This document shows, piece by piece, positions 34,717 through 46,467 of a stretch of DNA of 64,000 nucleotides; the first letter of the stretch is position 1, and every line of letters begins with the position of its first letter. The position numbers were made by a program, and so were the translations under genes. Under the pieces are notes generated by a model. That model saw only the letters and a list, made by a program, of their open reading frames with translations. It did no database searches and was not told where the DNA came from. Origin of the DNA: Gigaspora margarita (Eukaryota; Glomeromycota; Glomeromycetes; Diversisporales; Gigasporaceae). The DNA is taken from positions 72,093 to 136,092 of the forward strand of contig WTPW01000962.1 in NCBI GenBank assembly GCA_009809945.1, given 5' to 3'.

Positions 34717-34868
34717 GAGCCATATCATTAATTACCTAATTATTTTTTATTAGAGGCCTATTCCTCTCTCTTCTCCTTAATATAGATTTGGTCAGGTTCT
34801 TATATATAATTTCAATATTTTTTACCCCTCCTCTTCTTCTAAAAAATCACTTGATTTTGTTACTCCTC
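34717..34868 (-). mobile_element. PIF/Harbinger-like MITE (copy D)
   Basis: Flanked by TAA on both sides (34714-34716, 34869-34871). In reverse complement it matches the copy at 51230-51382 over most of its length, for example rc of 'agaggcctattcctc'. A 3-bp TTA/TAA duplication is the PIF/Harbinger hallmark. No coding capacity. Confidence 0.7.
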
Positions 34869-35099
34869 TAATCTTTTTTATTTAGTCTCTAGAATAAGAA
34901 GTATTTAAATTTATACTTATACAAACAAAAAGATATACAAGCATATTTTTCTAAGTATAAACTAGTACTTGTATTCAAATATACTATATTTATAAATATA
35001 TTTGAATATATAAAGATTTATGAATATTTAAATATAAATTATAGATATTCAAATATTTATAAATATTTATAATATTTATAAATATTCATAATATTTATA

Positions 35100-35327
35100 G
35101 GATAAATGTTCTTGTCACCCCCTGTGACACATTTATTTGTCACTGCTAATAAGGCCACATTAATATTAAATAGAATTAAATTAGAGTTAAAATCAAGATT
35201 AATACAAAATTGCGAGAGGATTATTTTTTGTTAGAAGTGCAATAGGTATAATCTTAGTAAGATTTTGAGTTATAAATAAAGCAGTAACAAATAAGCGTGT
35301 CATGGGGGGTGACAAATAGATTCCTCC
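35100..35327. mobile_element. MITE inserted in the A+T satellite (first)
   Basis: Imperfect inverted ends of about 30 bp: ggataaatgttcttgtcacc at left and rc of gtgacaaatagattcctcc at right, both with a TGTCACCCCC core. The target duplication cannot be read because the flank is satellite. No coding capacity. Confidence 0.7.
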
Positions 35328-36225
35328 ATATTTATAAATATTCATAATATTTATGAATATTCATAATATTTATGAATATTCTTAATATTTATAAATATTT
35401 ATTATATTTATAAATATTCATAATATTTATGAATATTCATAATATTTATAAATATTCATAATATTTATAAATATTCATAATATTTATAAATATTTATAAT
35501 ATTTATAAATATTCATAATATTTATGAATATTCATAAAAAATATTATGAATACTTCATAAATATTTTGAATATTTATAAATATTATAAATATTCATAATG
35601 TTTATGAATATTCATAAATATTATAAATATTCATAAATATTATGAATATTCATAAATATTATGAATATTCATAAATATTATGAATATTCATAAATATTAT
35701 GAACATTTATAAATATTATGAATATTCATAAATATTATGAATATTCATAAATATTTTTATTATATTTATGAATATATTTATAAATATATTCAAAATATTC
35801 AAATATTTATTTATAGTTTAAAATATTTGGAATCATGTTTTGAAAGACCCTATTGTGGCCAATAATTGCATACCATATAGTTATATAATTTGTGTAATAT
35901 AAATATGCATATTGGTTATACAAAAGTTTATTAACTATTTTTCGCAAAATAATTTTAGGTTATACACTACTAATGCTATATAACATTATACAAGCCTTTT
36001 TTGATAACTTAGTTTTAAATCTAGTTTAGGTTTATTTAAACCAGATTGGGTTTATTTAAACCAAACCAGGCTTATTTAAACTAAAAAAATAGGGTTTGAA
36101 CCAAGAATAGGTTTTGAATACAGGTTTTGAATATTTATAAATATTCATAATATTTATAAATATTCATATTATTTATAAATATTCATATTATTTATAAATA
36201 TTCAAAATATTTATGAATATTTATA

Positions 36226-36553
36226 GAATTAAGTTAACATTCACCAGTGGTGAAATTCACAGGTGATTATCTATACATAATTATATATTGCAAAAATAAA
36301 TAAAATTAAATCTCTATAATATTAGGATAAGGATAAAGATTAGAGATTAGAATAGAGCTTTATATATAGTAAATTTAGCAAGGAATTTTATTTTTGTATA
36401 AAAAAAAGTAGTTTCATAGACAAAATTTTTAGTTAGAAGCGATTTTTTAAAAAATTCTTATTTTTGTTATACAAAATTGTTTGCATGTTACACTTGATCT
36501 TTAATTCTAATTGGATTGGTGAAATTCACCACTGGTAAGCATTAAACTTATCC
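36226..36553. mobile_element. MITE inserted in the A+T satellite (second)
   Basis: Ends are inverted over about 30 bp: 'taagttaacattcaccagtg' against rc of 'cactggtaagcattaaactt', with the shared core CACCAGTGGTGAA. No coding capacity. Confidence 0.75.
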
Positions 36554-36721
36554 ATATTTATAATATTTATGAATATTTATAATTATTATGAATATTCATA
36601 ATATTTATGAATATTAATAATATTTATAAATATTCAAAAATATATTCAAATATATTAATAAATTAATTATGAATATTTGAATATATGTAAGGATTTATGA
36701 ATATAAGTACTAGTATATACT

Positions 36722-36960
36722 CAGGGTTGGCACATTTATTCATTGGGGTGAATGGAGAACAACTCTATTAGCACCACTCCATTGCTCCATTGAGAATAAT
36801 TTGCGAATGGAGCCAATGGAGGCCAACTAGCTTATAATATAGTATTTGTTAATAACTAATAACTAATTCCATTGGTTCCATTGGCTCCATTGGCTCTATT
36901 GGTTCCATTGGCTCCATTGGTTTGCAAGTTTTCAATGGAGTATATTCATTGCCAACCCTA
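36722..36960. mobile_element. hAT-type MITE CAGGGTTGGCA (copy 1)
   Basis: 239 bp. Left end CAGGGTTGGCA, right end TGCCAACCCT(A). Flanks TATATACT and TATATACA agree at 7 of 8 positions. The body is built from repeated 'ccattggctccattgg' words. A second copy at 61237-61473 is nearly identical and has a perfect 8-bp duplication. It abuts the TA-type element at 36967. Confidence 0.9.
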
Positions 36961-36966
36961 TATATA

Positions 36967-37145
36967 CAGGACCCCGAATAATCTATGTGAGGTTATATTT
37001 GAGGATCATAGTAAAAATTTTTTCTGTTAGCAGTTCTACTTTGGTATATATCAGCTACATTTCAAATATTAGGTACCAACTTTGGTATCAGTTCCCAATC
37101 TTCGAAATGTAAGCTTTCAAAAAAAATTTTTTCGAACCAACACTC

Positions 37146-37192
<47 letters not shown>

Positions 37193-37412
37193 AGAACCGA
37201 CGCTCACCATTCCTATTACCACTTTTCAAATATAACATTTNAAAAAATTACCCTNTTACCATTCTTTCAAATATACTCATTTTGNCCATTATCCNTTTTC
37301 AAATATAACCTTTTTACCCAATACCTACTTTTCAAATATAACCTTTTTAAAAAAATGGCCCTCTGTTAGCGATTTTTCAAATATGACATTACATAGATTG
37401 TTCGGGGTCCTG
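36967..37412. mobile_element. TA-type element with CAGGACCCCGAA ends (copy 1)
   Basis: Ends CAGGACCCCGAATAATCTAT and rc ATAGATTGTTCGGGGTCCTG, flanked by TA on both sides. The interior has an A50 run and repeated 'tttcaaatataac' words. Non-autonomous. The same ends recur in the nested element at 60880-61877. Confidence 0.85.
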
Positions 37413-38007
37413 TATATACTATATAAAAAACTCTCTAAATACATACTTTTGTTTGATTTCAAATCATATAACAATTATAAGTTTTACTCTTTCTAAATGT
37501 ATATTTTTTTAGTACATTTTTTGTTTTTTTTTTATTATGATCCCAAAATAAATATATTTAAAGTATATCTATATTAAAAAAAAAGTGCTATATTATAAAT
37601 CTAAATAAAACCAATTTTATACTAATATAAAAAAAAAACATAAAAAAACAAAACTAATATATTTATAAACTATTTTAAAAATTATAAAATATTTTACTTT
37701 ATTAAAGTACTAAAGTACTATATATATAATATAAAATAATATTAATTATAAAAAATATTTCTAAATTAAAATAAAATTATAGTATTACTAGTATAAAACT
37801 TTTGAATAAATTATTTAAATTAGATTTCAAAAGTATATATCAGATATATGACTTGTTGTTTCTTATTTATATAACAAATATCAAAAACCCATAAAAGGTC
37901 TTCTTGATTTGTTTCTTGAATAAAAAAGATACAAACTTTAAAATAAAAAATTACTATAAAAAAAAATATAAAATTCTAAATATATTATTTATTGTTTATC
38001 TTTTTCC
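37413..38007. other. A+T-rich spacer, no gene seen
   Basis: No ORF, terminal repeats or RNA gene can be supported. Confidence 0.4.
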
Positions 38008-38588
38008 GGGTTGATAGCATAGTGGTTATGCTCTGAGAATGCAAATTGGAAGGTTGCCAGTTCAATTTTCAGCAGTGGCAAAATCGTAATTCTATGTTTG
38101 CGGGTCCTACCATATCAGAAAAAATGCTGTAAATCAGAGTTTTGAATAGGCAACTCGTAGCAGGTTGCAGGTATTGCAACTAGTATGGAACCTTCGGGCG
38201 AACCACTCAAATTAGGCACCAAAAGTGCATGTGTGGCTAGCGGTCCTCGGTGAAGTAGCGCTGCGAGTGGTCAGAATCAAAACCTCTAGGTCATCCTTGG
38301 GTTAGAACCATGATTTGAATAACTGAAGTCACGTGATGTATTAAGAGACCAAAGTCTAAAAGAATACTTCAAAAACACATGGCGACGTTTCCGAACAGCG
38401 ATTCGTACCAAGAAATAGCTGATGGTTCAATGTCCGGAGGGATTTGTTGGAGAAAAAAGGTTCGGTAAGACAACCCTACTTGGGCGCTTAATGAAGTAGC
38501 CAGTTTGATGCCTACCCAAAGACTTTAAAGGATTATTTGTATACTTGTATTCAAATTTAAGAATTTAATAAAGGTAGCGCAAGGTTGT
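38008..38588 (+). mobile_element. tRNA-derived SINE (copy 2)
   Basis: The head GGGTTGATAGCATAGTGGTT holds an A-box-like TAGCATAGTGG (38015-38025). A B-box-like AGTTCAATTTT (about 38059-38069) sits at tRNA spacing. The body of about 500 bp is GC-richer than the surroundings and ends in a 'ggtagcgcaaggttgtta' tail before an A-rich stretch. Like other SINEs it has no reading frame. Its partial relative is at 24585. Confidence 0.7.
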
Positions 38589-38639
38589 TAATATCAAAAA
38601 AAAAATATTTATTGTTTATCTTAAAAGCAGTAAAATATA

Positions 38640-38945
38640 TCTTAACAGGACCCTAGATATCTCTTAAATAGGTCATAACTGGATTTTGGCCAATTTTGAT
38701 CTAATTTGCTAAAAATAACAAAATCTATTTACTTTAATAACTTCTAATCTAGTAATTAAAATTGAATAAACTTTTTTTGTTAGATGCGCCTCACTGATAG
38801 CTTCATTTTAAAAAAATGTTCATTCAAATTGGACTACTAGATGCCAAGATAATTGCCAAAAACTGTTTTTTGCTTCTCAAATTTTAGGTATTTTTGCTAA
38901 AAAATTTCAAGTATAACCTCTATACTAGATGTCTGGGATCCTATC
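38640..38945. repeat. Dispersed repeat, inverted partner at 54690-54990
   Basis: About 300 bp matching the reverse complement of the interior of the TA-type element at 54588-55063, for example 'cataactggattttggccaa' here and its complement there. Probably a piece of the same element family. Confidence 0.7.
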
Positions 38946-39190
38946 TTAGCTCAATAATAACAATTTCATTTTGATAAGTATATTATCTAAAATAGAAGTA
39001 GAAATGCTAACCTTTTAGAAAAAATAATTAAAATGCCTATTTTATAAAATTTTTAAAGAAAAGCATACTAATTTGTCAAAACTTAAAAGAGTTATACTAT
39101 ACAGAATAATATTGTTATAGAACATGTAGTTAATATTATTTATTAGTATATTATTATTTCTATTTATTATTATTTATTATTTCATATATA

Positions 39191-39532
39191 CAGTCAAACC
39201 TCTATAAATACAACGTGTACAAACAAGCCTACAACGTGCATTTAGGGAGGTATTGCATTTAGGAAGAGCCAATTAAATTGTAGCTTTAAAGATCAGACCA
39301 TCAAGTTTGTATAACTTCTACTAAAAACTATATAATCTATCTTAAATATTAAAATTTAATTGACTATGTGCATTTAGAGAGATAGCATAATATAGAAAAT
39401 TATTTGAAAGAACATGCATTTACAAAATATAAAATATGCATTTAGTATTAATAATTTCTTACAAACAAGACAAAATCGTGCATTTAGGAAGGTATTGCAT
39501 TTATAGAGGTTGCATTTATAGAGATTTGACTA
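39191..39532. mobile_element. TA-type element with CAGTCAAACCTCTATAAAT ends
   Basis: Left end CAGTCAAACCTCTATAAAT, right end ATTTATAGAGATTTGACT(A), both next to TA. Sub-terminal repeats 'tgcatttag' recur inside. It shows no transposase. It resembles the 54588 and 58629 elements in its 'gcattta' sub-terminal words. Confidence 0.8.
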
Positions 39533-40129
39533 TATTGTTATTATTGTTTGAAAGTTAGATATTTAGAATAGTTCATATTACTTATATCACTTATAATGCT
39601 TATACCACTTATAATACTTATACTGCTTATATTGATTATATTACTTATAATACTTATTCTGCTCGTAATAATTATAATGTTTATCATTGTAAATTAATGC
39701 TTATTATACTTATTCTAAAATGCATTTAAAGACACAGAATTCCCTTAGTCAAATTAGACCAAGACACCCCACTTCTCTTATATTTATTAAATATTTTGTA
39801 AAAAAGGATTTTTTAGGAATAGAAGCCTAGGGATAACTTTTTTGTTTATTAGTATTAAATAAAAAAACTATTGTTAAAACATAAATACTATCATAAACTA
39901 TCTACAGAAAAGAATATAGTTTCTTACAGACTAAGGAATTATACCTGCCTCTTGAACACTGCTATAAACCAATAAAGGATCCCTGTAGTCGTGTCGTTGT
40001 TATAGTAAGAAGCAAAAAAAGACCTTTCTACTATAATAATATATTTAATCTAAAATTTATATTTAGTAAACTTAACAAAGCTTTAAAGCTTATTTACTAT
40101 ATACTTCTTTATTTAATAATACTATAATC
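39533..40129. other. A+T-rich spacer, no gene seen
   Basis: Contains a tract of 'ataatacttataccactt'-type words (about 39583-39700). No gene or clear element. Confidence 0.4.
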
Positions 40130-40870
40130 TTCTGTTAAGAAATTTTGCTTAATTAATGATCAGCCAGTCATCTGGTGCAAGATTATAGTATAATATAATA
40201 CAGATCACTATATAAATTACATAAACAGGAAATGCTAAAATTTTTTGACAATTATTCATATAAAATTTTTTTCATACTAAGTTAACAGCTAACCCACTAA
40301 TTGAAAGTTGTAGAGCTCACTAAGACGCATCTAAAGAAGGTAAGATCGCCCAAATTGGCCTAGTGGTTGCTGAGATATCTTTAAAAAACGATTGTCTAAC
40401 TATATAAAATTACAAATTAGGCCGCTGACATTTATTAGGTAATATTTTAGGGGGTGGGGGTCAAGAAAAATCTTACCTTAGTTAGTTAGTTAAATTTGAT
40501 TGGCTAAAATAAAATCTTACCTGGGGGTGAGGGGGTAAGCCCCTATAGTAAATGAATATTAGGTAATAAATATCAGCGCCCTTATTGTTTGCTTAGTAAT
40601 TTTATATAGTCAACCAATCGTTTTTTAAAGATATCTCAGCAACCACTAGGCCAATTTGGACAATCTTACCTCCTTTAGATGCATCTTAGTAAGCTTTACA
40701 ACTTTCAATTAGTGGGCATTAGCTATTAACTTAGTACAAATTTTTTTTTCTTAAAGACACTCTGCATTTACATCTTATATAATAAACATATGAAATTTGT
40801 ATTATGTTATACTATGATCTTACACCAGATAAATGGCAGATTATCAATTAAAGTAATAATAGATATTACA
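40130..40870. mobile_element. Large foldback element with a Harbinger MITE at its centre
   Basis: Arms of about 280 bp are inverted copies. The left has 'tcatctggtgcaagattata', 'ctaattgaaagttgtagagc' and 'gagatatctttaaaaaacg'; the right has their complements in reverse order. The centre is occupied by the MITE at 40420-40581. Ends are not sharp. No coding capacity. Confidence 0.8.
40420..40581. mobile_element. PIF/Harbinger-like MITE (copy A)
   Basis: Flanked by TTA on both sides. Ends GGCCGCTGACATTTATTA and rc TATTACCTAATATTC..GGGCGC type, with sub-terminal G runs (aggg ggtgg ggg). Related copies are at 53323, 51230 and 34717. Confidence 0.8.
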
Positions 40871-41219
40871 TATAAAAAAATAATTTCTGATATCTTATAT
40901 AAATTTATAATAGCTAATTAAATTTTTTTTAAATAGCAGAAAAAAAATAAGAGATATAGTAAAAAAATATTATATAATATTATTATTGCCCTTATAGAAA
41001 TTTGATTTTTTTAACTCTATTTTAGCTATAACCAAAATATAGTCTCTAATTAGTGGAATTGGAACCATTTAACCGTTTAAAAATTGCTTTATAGTTCCGG
41101 CCAGAATTATGTTGGTCATGGGCCAGAATTATTTTAATGCCGGCCAAATTAAACGGTTAAACGGTTAAACGATTAAACGATCAAGAAAATTTTAGGCAGT
41201 TCCAATCTCTACTAATTAG

Positions 41220-42557
41220 TTAGGGGGCATCCATAAATAACATTATGCTTGAGGGGGTTCCCCAAAATATAACGTCTCTTCCAATAAATAAAGGGAGATC
41301 AAAAAATAAAAGCAATTTTTTTATAAAAATTTGTCTAAAATTTGATCCAGAGGTCCAAATTGTATGATTTTGGTACTGTCGAATCGACTTGGGAAGAGGA
41401 TTTGAATGGTACCAAAATAATTTGATTTGGATCACTGAATCATGTTATATTAACCAAATACTATTGGTTATTATGTTTTCTTATAAAATTACTATAAAAT
41501 CAATAATTTTTTGCAAATAACTCTTGAACCAGTAGTCCAAATGAAATGATTTTAGTACCATTGGATTCATCTCATAGAGACGAATCGAATGGTACCAAAA
41601 TCATCCAGATCGGATGACTGGGTCATAATATATCCAATTTTTTGAAAAATGTTATATATAAATATACAGATTTTTAAAAAAAATTTTATATAGTCTAGGA
41701 GGGTCAAGAGCTACTATGTAGAGGTATATAACATTATTTATACAGTGGGGGACATAATATTGTGGACACTTTTTAAAAATTTGTACAAAGCTAAATATAT
41801 AAGATATAAAGCTAAAAACTAATATATAATTTCTTTAAATCTACATCTTTTAAATAAAAAAAGATCATAAAATTCTATGCAGTACTTTTTAAGATATTTA
41901 AATTTTATAATTTTGTGCAATGTTACACATATATAAAAATAGTAATTTTTTAAAACTTAGTTATCAAAATTGCTATATATTAAAAGTTTTTTTTTATTAA
42001 GTAAACAACATTATTTTTAATTAAAAACTTGTTCAGCATAACAAATTATATATAATTNTAAATTTTTAGAAATTTTAAAAAAATTTTGAGTTGAATACTA
42101 TTATTAAATATAAAAGATAAATTTGTTAATTTAAATTAATAAATTGCTAAATATAGTAATTTTATTACTGTATATAGTAATTTAATAAATTTTTTTTAAA
42201 AAATTATAAAATTTGCAGAATATATATAATTTGTTATACTAAATAACTTGATTAAAAAAAATTGCTAGTTTACTTGATAAAAAATTAAGTTTATATATTA
42301 CTATCTTTAATAATTCTAATTACTATAAAAACATAGTAAAATTTAGAAATCAACTAATGTAAAATTCTAAATTTTATTTAAACTTAATTATTTTAAAAAC
42401 TNTTGCATAGAATTTTTTAAACTTTTTTTTATTTGAAAGATATAGATTTAAAGAATTTATATTTTTATTTTTAGCTTTATATCTTACATATTTAGCTTTG
42501 TACAAATTTTTAAAAAGTGTCCACAATATTATGTCCCCCTATTGTAGATGCCCCTTA
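41220..42557. mobile_element. Element with TAGGGGGCATCCATAAATAA ends, split by a Tc1-type MITE
   Basis: Left end TTAGGGGGCATCCATAAATAA. The right end reads ATAACATTATTTATA before the inserted MITE and GATGCCCCTTA after it, which together mirror the left end. A piece of the same family, in reverse, is at about 62018-62105. No transposase is seen; a short A+T ORF on the minus strand is not convincing. Confidence 0.75.
41743..42544. mobile_element. Tc1/mariner-like foldback MITE, 802 bp
   Basis: Ends CAGTGGGGGACATAATATTG and rc CAATAGGGGGACATAATATT type, flanked by TA (41741-41742, 42545-42546). Inverted identity extends inward well beyond 100 bp ('gtggacactttttaaaaatt'). No reading frame. It sits exactly inside the right terminal repeat of the 41220 element. 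Confidence 0.9.
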
Positions 42558-43084
42558 TTACTACAAAATTTTGTTATATTAAGTATAAAGTATATAAAAT
42601 GAATTGTAAAATTTTTTTCTTTTTAAAATTAAAAAAAATTATATTAAGTTAACTATTTTAAATTTCTAAAAAAAGTTGTAATAGGTTTTTCTAATTCTAA
42701 TAGTAGTAAAATCATTAAAATCGGTTAGATCCTCACTGAGAAACATATAGTTAAAGATTGGGTGTTTCAAATTGATTCCAAAAATTATATGATATAAACC
42801 AATCAGAATCACTGATTTTGTATAACTATAGAAAATTTGAAGTCACTATAGAAAACTTTATGATATATACATGTAAGTCTTTTTAAATAGTACAAGTATT
42901 TAAAGTTTTACTACTATAAAAGAAAAAAAGGATTTGATCTATACGCTACAAATTTTTGGTTAAAATTAATCGCAATTTAAAAGATTTTTATATGTGATGT
43001 TTTGTGATACCTATATAAAATTTTTTATATATTAATTTTATATAAAAATGATTGACATGTACTCTACCTTTAAACTATAATTTT

Positions 43085-43505
43085 TAATCATATTATATGA
43101 GCTACTATCAATAGAAATAAAGCAAATCAATATTTTAAAAAAAATTAAAATCTTTACTTTTATAGCTTATATCTTAATGAATATTAAAACTATCTTAATA
43201 ATTTAATAGTTAAAAGAAACCTATAATCTAATCTTTCTTATAAATATTTACCGTAAATTACTATGCAAGGTACCCGGTGTGATGCGATTTTCCGCAATTG
43301 AAAAAATTTTAAATCACATGATTTACATATCACATGGTGTATAAATAAGTATTTTAAAAATTGATCTACATTATTTGTTATACCGGATACCTTGCGCGGT
43401 AATTTACGGTATCAAGATAGCTTTATTATTTATTAATATAAAAACTATAAAAGTAAAGATATTAATTTTTTTAAAATATTAATTTGCTTTATTTCTATTG
43501 ATAGC
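43085..43505. mobile_element. A+T foldback element holding a TA-type MITE
   Basis: Left arm 'tatcaatagaaataaagcaa' and right arm 'ttgctttatttctattgata' are inverted. Between them lies the MITE at 43251. The right arm is cut by the hAT-type element at 43506, after which the arm's outer end 'cagcttatataat' resumes. Confidence 0.7.
43251..43409. mobile_element. TA-type MITE with CCGTAAATTAC ends
   Basis: Ends CCGTAAATTACTATGCAAGG and rc CCTTGCGCGGTAATTTACGG, flanked by TA. 159 bp, no coding capacity. Confidence 0.85.
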
Positions 43506-44141
43506 TAGGGTTCTTCAAATTTAAATTAAATCAAATATTTTGCTTATTTAAGGGTAGAGTGTAATGACATCATTTTTACTATGAAACTTATTGTTATGAT
43601 CTTTAGTAACACAAAATATCTAATATAATATGTTATCGAATATTCTAGATTTTTTATTTACTATCAAAAACNNGNTTTAAACTTGTTTTGTCNGTCNCAA
43701 AAAAAANTTTCTGTNGCAACTATNGCTAACTTCTTGACATATTTTTTTAAAAAATTAAATATAAAATATTAAATTTTTTGCTTCGAAATAAAAATTCTGA
43801 TATTAAAAATACCGAAAATGTAATTTTTTTATAATGTAAACAAAGTGCATTTTTATTTAACCATAGTAGCAAGTTTTTGTATGCTGTGCTACATAATACA
43901 ACAATTTTACTATTATTGAAAATAATTGACATACACTCTACCCTTAAATTTGATTTGATTTGAAATTCTAAATTTGAATTTGATTTGAATCTGAAATTTG
44001 AACTTTTAATATAAATTTTCAAATTAACTCAAATATTGTTAATTTGAATTTGATTTGATTTGAAAATCTTGGATTTGAACTTTGTTTGAGTTCAAATATT
44101 TGATCAAATTAAATCAAATCAAATCAAATTACAAAACTCTA
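43506..44141. mobile_element. hAT-type non-autonomous element
   Basis: Ends TAGGGTTCTTCAAATTTAAA and rc of TACAAAACTCTA, flanked by a perfect 8-bp duplication TTGATAGC (43498-43505, 44142-44149). The sub-terminal region is full of 'gatttgaattt' repeats. An ORF on the minus strand (43747-44022) is unconvincing. Confidence 0.85.
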
Positions 44142-44149
44142 TTGATAGC

Positions 44150-45833
44150 AGCTTATATAATCTATTGACTAATATTAAATAATTTTTGTATTACTATATT
44201 TGATTTATCTTATTAAGCTAAATCAATTAATACTAAAATTATTTGATTTATTTTTTTTACGTTTAAGCAATCATGTCTTTATTATTTCAGAGTTAAGTAC
44301 AATGGTGCTATTGCAACACACCTGTCATGATAATACTGCTATACCCTCTGTTTCACAATAAAGACTCATCCAGTTACTGAAGTATCTAAATGCGATCTGC
44401 CGCAACAACTATTTCCTCCTTAAAAACCTTAGCAATGCATGCCTCTAATTTTAAATCACCGTTGGCAGTTGTTAGCCTTGTCAAGATTGCTAACTTTTCC
44501 TTAATCTTCCTTACCTAGCCTCTAGGATAAGGAGACTTAAAGCCCTACCCTTACAAACAAAAGATGTTTACAAAACTAAAAGGGAAATAAAAAAAAGGGG
44601 TAATCCTACAAAACCTAAACGAAAACCAAAAACTAACTAAAAAACCAAAAAAGAAAAGAAAAGGAAGACAAAGAAAAGTTAGCAATCTTGACAAAGATTG
44701 TGATTACATTTAAAAATTATATAGACTGCATAAAGTATACTGCTACTACTCTATCAAAGTACTATATGTAGAAAAAAAACAAGAACAAACAACTACGTCT
44801 AAGAATACAATAATACGAGAATTTTCTAGATGGTTCCATAAAGATTTTTGTCACGTCGTTCATTATTTATCCGTATGCAGTAAACGTGTTCCACTCCTGA
44901 CGTCAACAATTCTGTTTTGGTAGACGCATAACCCAAATTGGAAGCAGTAAACACTGCTGATCTTTTGGAGGGGGTAAACTAGAAAGCCCACTTTGTTGAA
45001 AATACAACAAAAGCCAAAGGAGCGAGAGGGAGGTGTACCATATTATAATGAGTCAGCAGAGTTACGCTATATAGAAAAATATCTCTAACCCAATATTGAC
45101 TTCTGCTAGAGCTTCCGTAAATTTTGACTAAACTCTAGAGCTTGTCTATTACTTCTTCGCTTGGTAATACCATAGTCTTCTGCCAGGAGACCTTGCTTAC
45201 AAGGGTTCGACTCTGTTTCAACTCTATTTCAAATACAACCAAAACATGCAGTGAATGGCCTTTAGTTCTAGCTGCTACCAGTGAAGTTCTGTTGTGGTTA
45301 GGCATATTATCTATGTAGTTTTTGTAGGTTGGCGTTTGTAAAAAAAATGGTACAAGAGATCGTTGGAAAGAGTTGCATAAATACCCATAAAAATTATTTG
45401 ATTTAATTAATAAAACTAAAGATATTTGAATTTAAAATTTCAATAAAAAATAAATAAATCTTTTGGTTTAAGTATTTTAGCAAATTATTAATATTTTGTA
45501 ATTTCAATTTAATAATTTTTAAACTATTTGATACTTTTTGATAAAAGAAATCTAATAGTATAAAGATTGTTAGATTCTGTTTATAGATTATAAAATATTA
45601 ATAATTTGCTACAATACTCTTTTATTATAGTATTATAGATTTAAGAGTAAGGGGTACATAGTTCATTTATCATATGGTTTCAGTAGTACAACAAGATTTA
45701 TATAGAAATTAAAATGTGCTACTAATAAAACTTTTTATAGTTGTAATCAAATTTGACTAAAATTTTATAATATATAGAACAAAATGCACATTATATAATA
45801 GTAAAATTTTAATAAACTATATACAAGTCACTC
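44150..45833. other. Decayed repeat and coding-like fragments
   Basis: At 44460-44575 the phrase 'cctctaggataaggagactt' through 'cttacaaacaaaaga' matches a degenerate copy at about 34876-34935. From about 45340 back to 44870 the reverse strand is GC-richer and coding-like (for example VAARTKGHSLHVLVVFEIEL, QYWVRDIFLYSVTLLTHYNM) but not recognised. Probably an eroded transposon. Confidence 0.35.
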
Positions 45834-45995
45834 TCGTTAAGTAAAGTTGTTGGGCTGAAAAATTTTCTTCACTATATCAAATATTCACTATATCGAGAGC
45901 TTTTTATATAGTAAAGTTTATATTTGTTCTAAAAAAAATCTTCACTATAGGCAATCTTCACTATATTAAGAGTTTACTATAACGAGAGTGACTTG
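45834..45995. mobile_element. TA-type MITE CAAGTCACTCTCGTTA (copy 1)
   Basis: Ends CAAGTCACTCTCGTTAAGTA and rc of tttactataacgagagtgacttg, with TA on both sides. Internal 'cttcactata' words are repeated. 162 bp. Confidence 0.9.
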
Positions 45996-46294
45996 TATTT
46001 AAAAAAAAATTATACTTATATATATTATAAAGTTTCTTCTAGTTGGCTCAAATTTTCTTTAGTTATACAAAATAATTAATTTTGATTGGTCGATATCATA
46101 TGATCATCATATGATTTTGTAAACAACTTTTGATATCTAAAATTTAAATTGTCATAACTTGCCGAATATTCAACCAATTTTAATAAATTTGCTATTTTTA
46201 AAACCAGAAAAACCTGCTCTATAATTTTATTTAATAGTGCAAAAATGATTTGCTTAAAAAAATTTTACAAAATTTTAAAAAGAATAAATCAATA

Positions 46295-46467
46295 CAAGTC
46301 ACTCTCGTTATAGTAAAGTCGTTGGGCTGAAGAATTTTCTTCACTATATCGAATATTTACTACATCGAGAGCTCTTTATATAGTAAAGTTTATATTTGTT
46401 CTAAAAAAAATCTTCACTATAAGCAATCTTCACTATATCAAGAGTTCACTATAACGGGAGTGACTTG
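46295..46467. mobile_element. TA-type MITE CAAGTCACTCTCGTTA (copy 2)
   Basis: Nearly identical to the copy 460 bp upstream (45834-45995), same orientation, with TA flanks. The close pair suggests local transposition. 173 bp; the extra bases restore a 'tatag' missing near the left end of copy 1. Confidence 0.9.

Larger units (their letters stand above)
34980..36715. repeat. 19-bp palindromic A+T satellite, interrupted by two MITEs
   Basis: Dozens of imperfect copies of a unit close to AATATTTATAAATATTCAT and its variant with ATGAATATT. Each unit is nearly self-complementary. Blocks at 34980-35099, 35328-35830, 36125-36225 and 36554-36715 are separated by unrelated insertions. Near 36013-36070 a separate palindrome GGTTTATTTAAACC repeats. 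Confidence 0.9.

Noticed and set aside
34980-36715. A CRISPR-like array
   Set aside because: There are repeated units but no unique spacers. It is a eukaryotic A+T satellite with palindromic units.
44870-45340. A LINE reverse transcriptase or transposase on the minus strand
   Set aside because: The strand looks coding-like, but no catalytic motif (such as YxDD or a DDE pattern) could be found.
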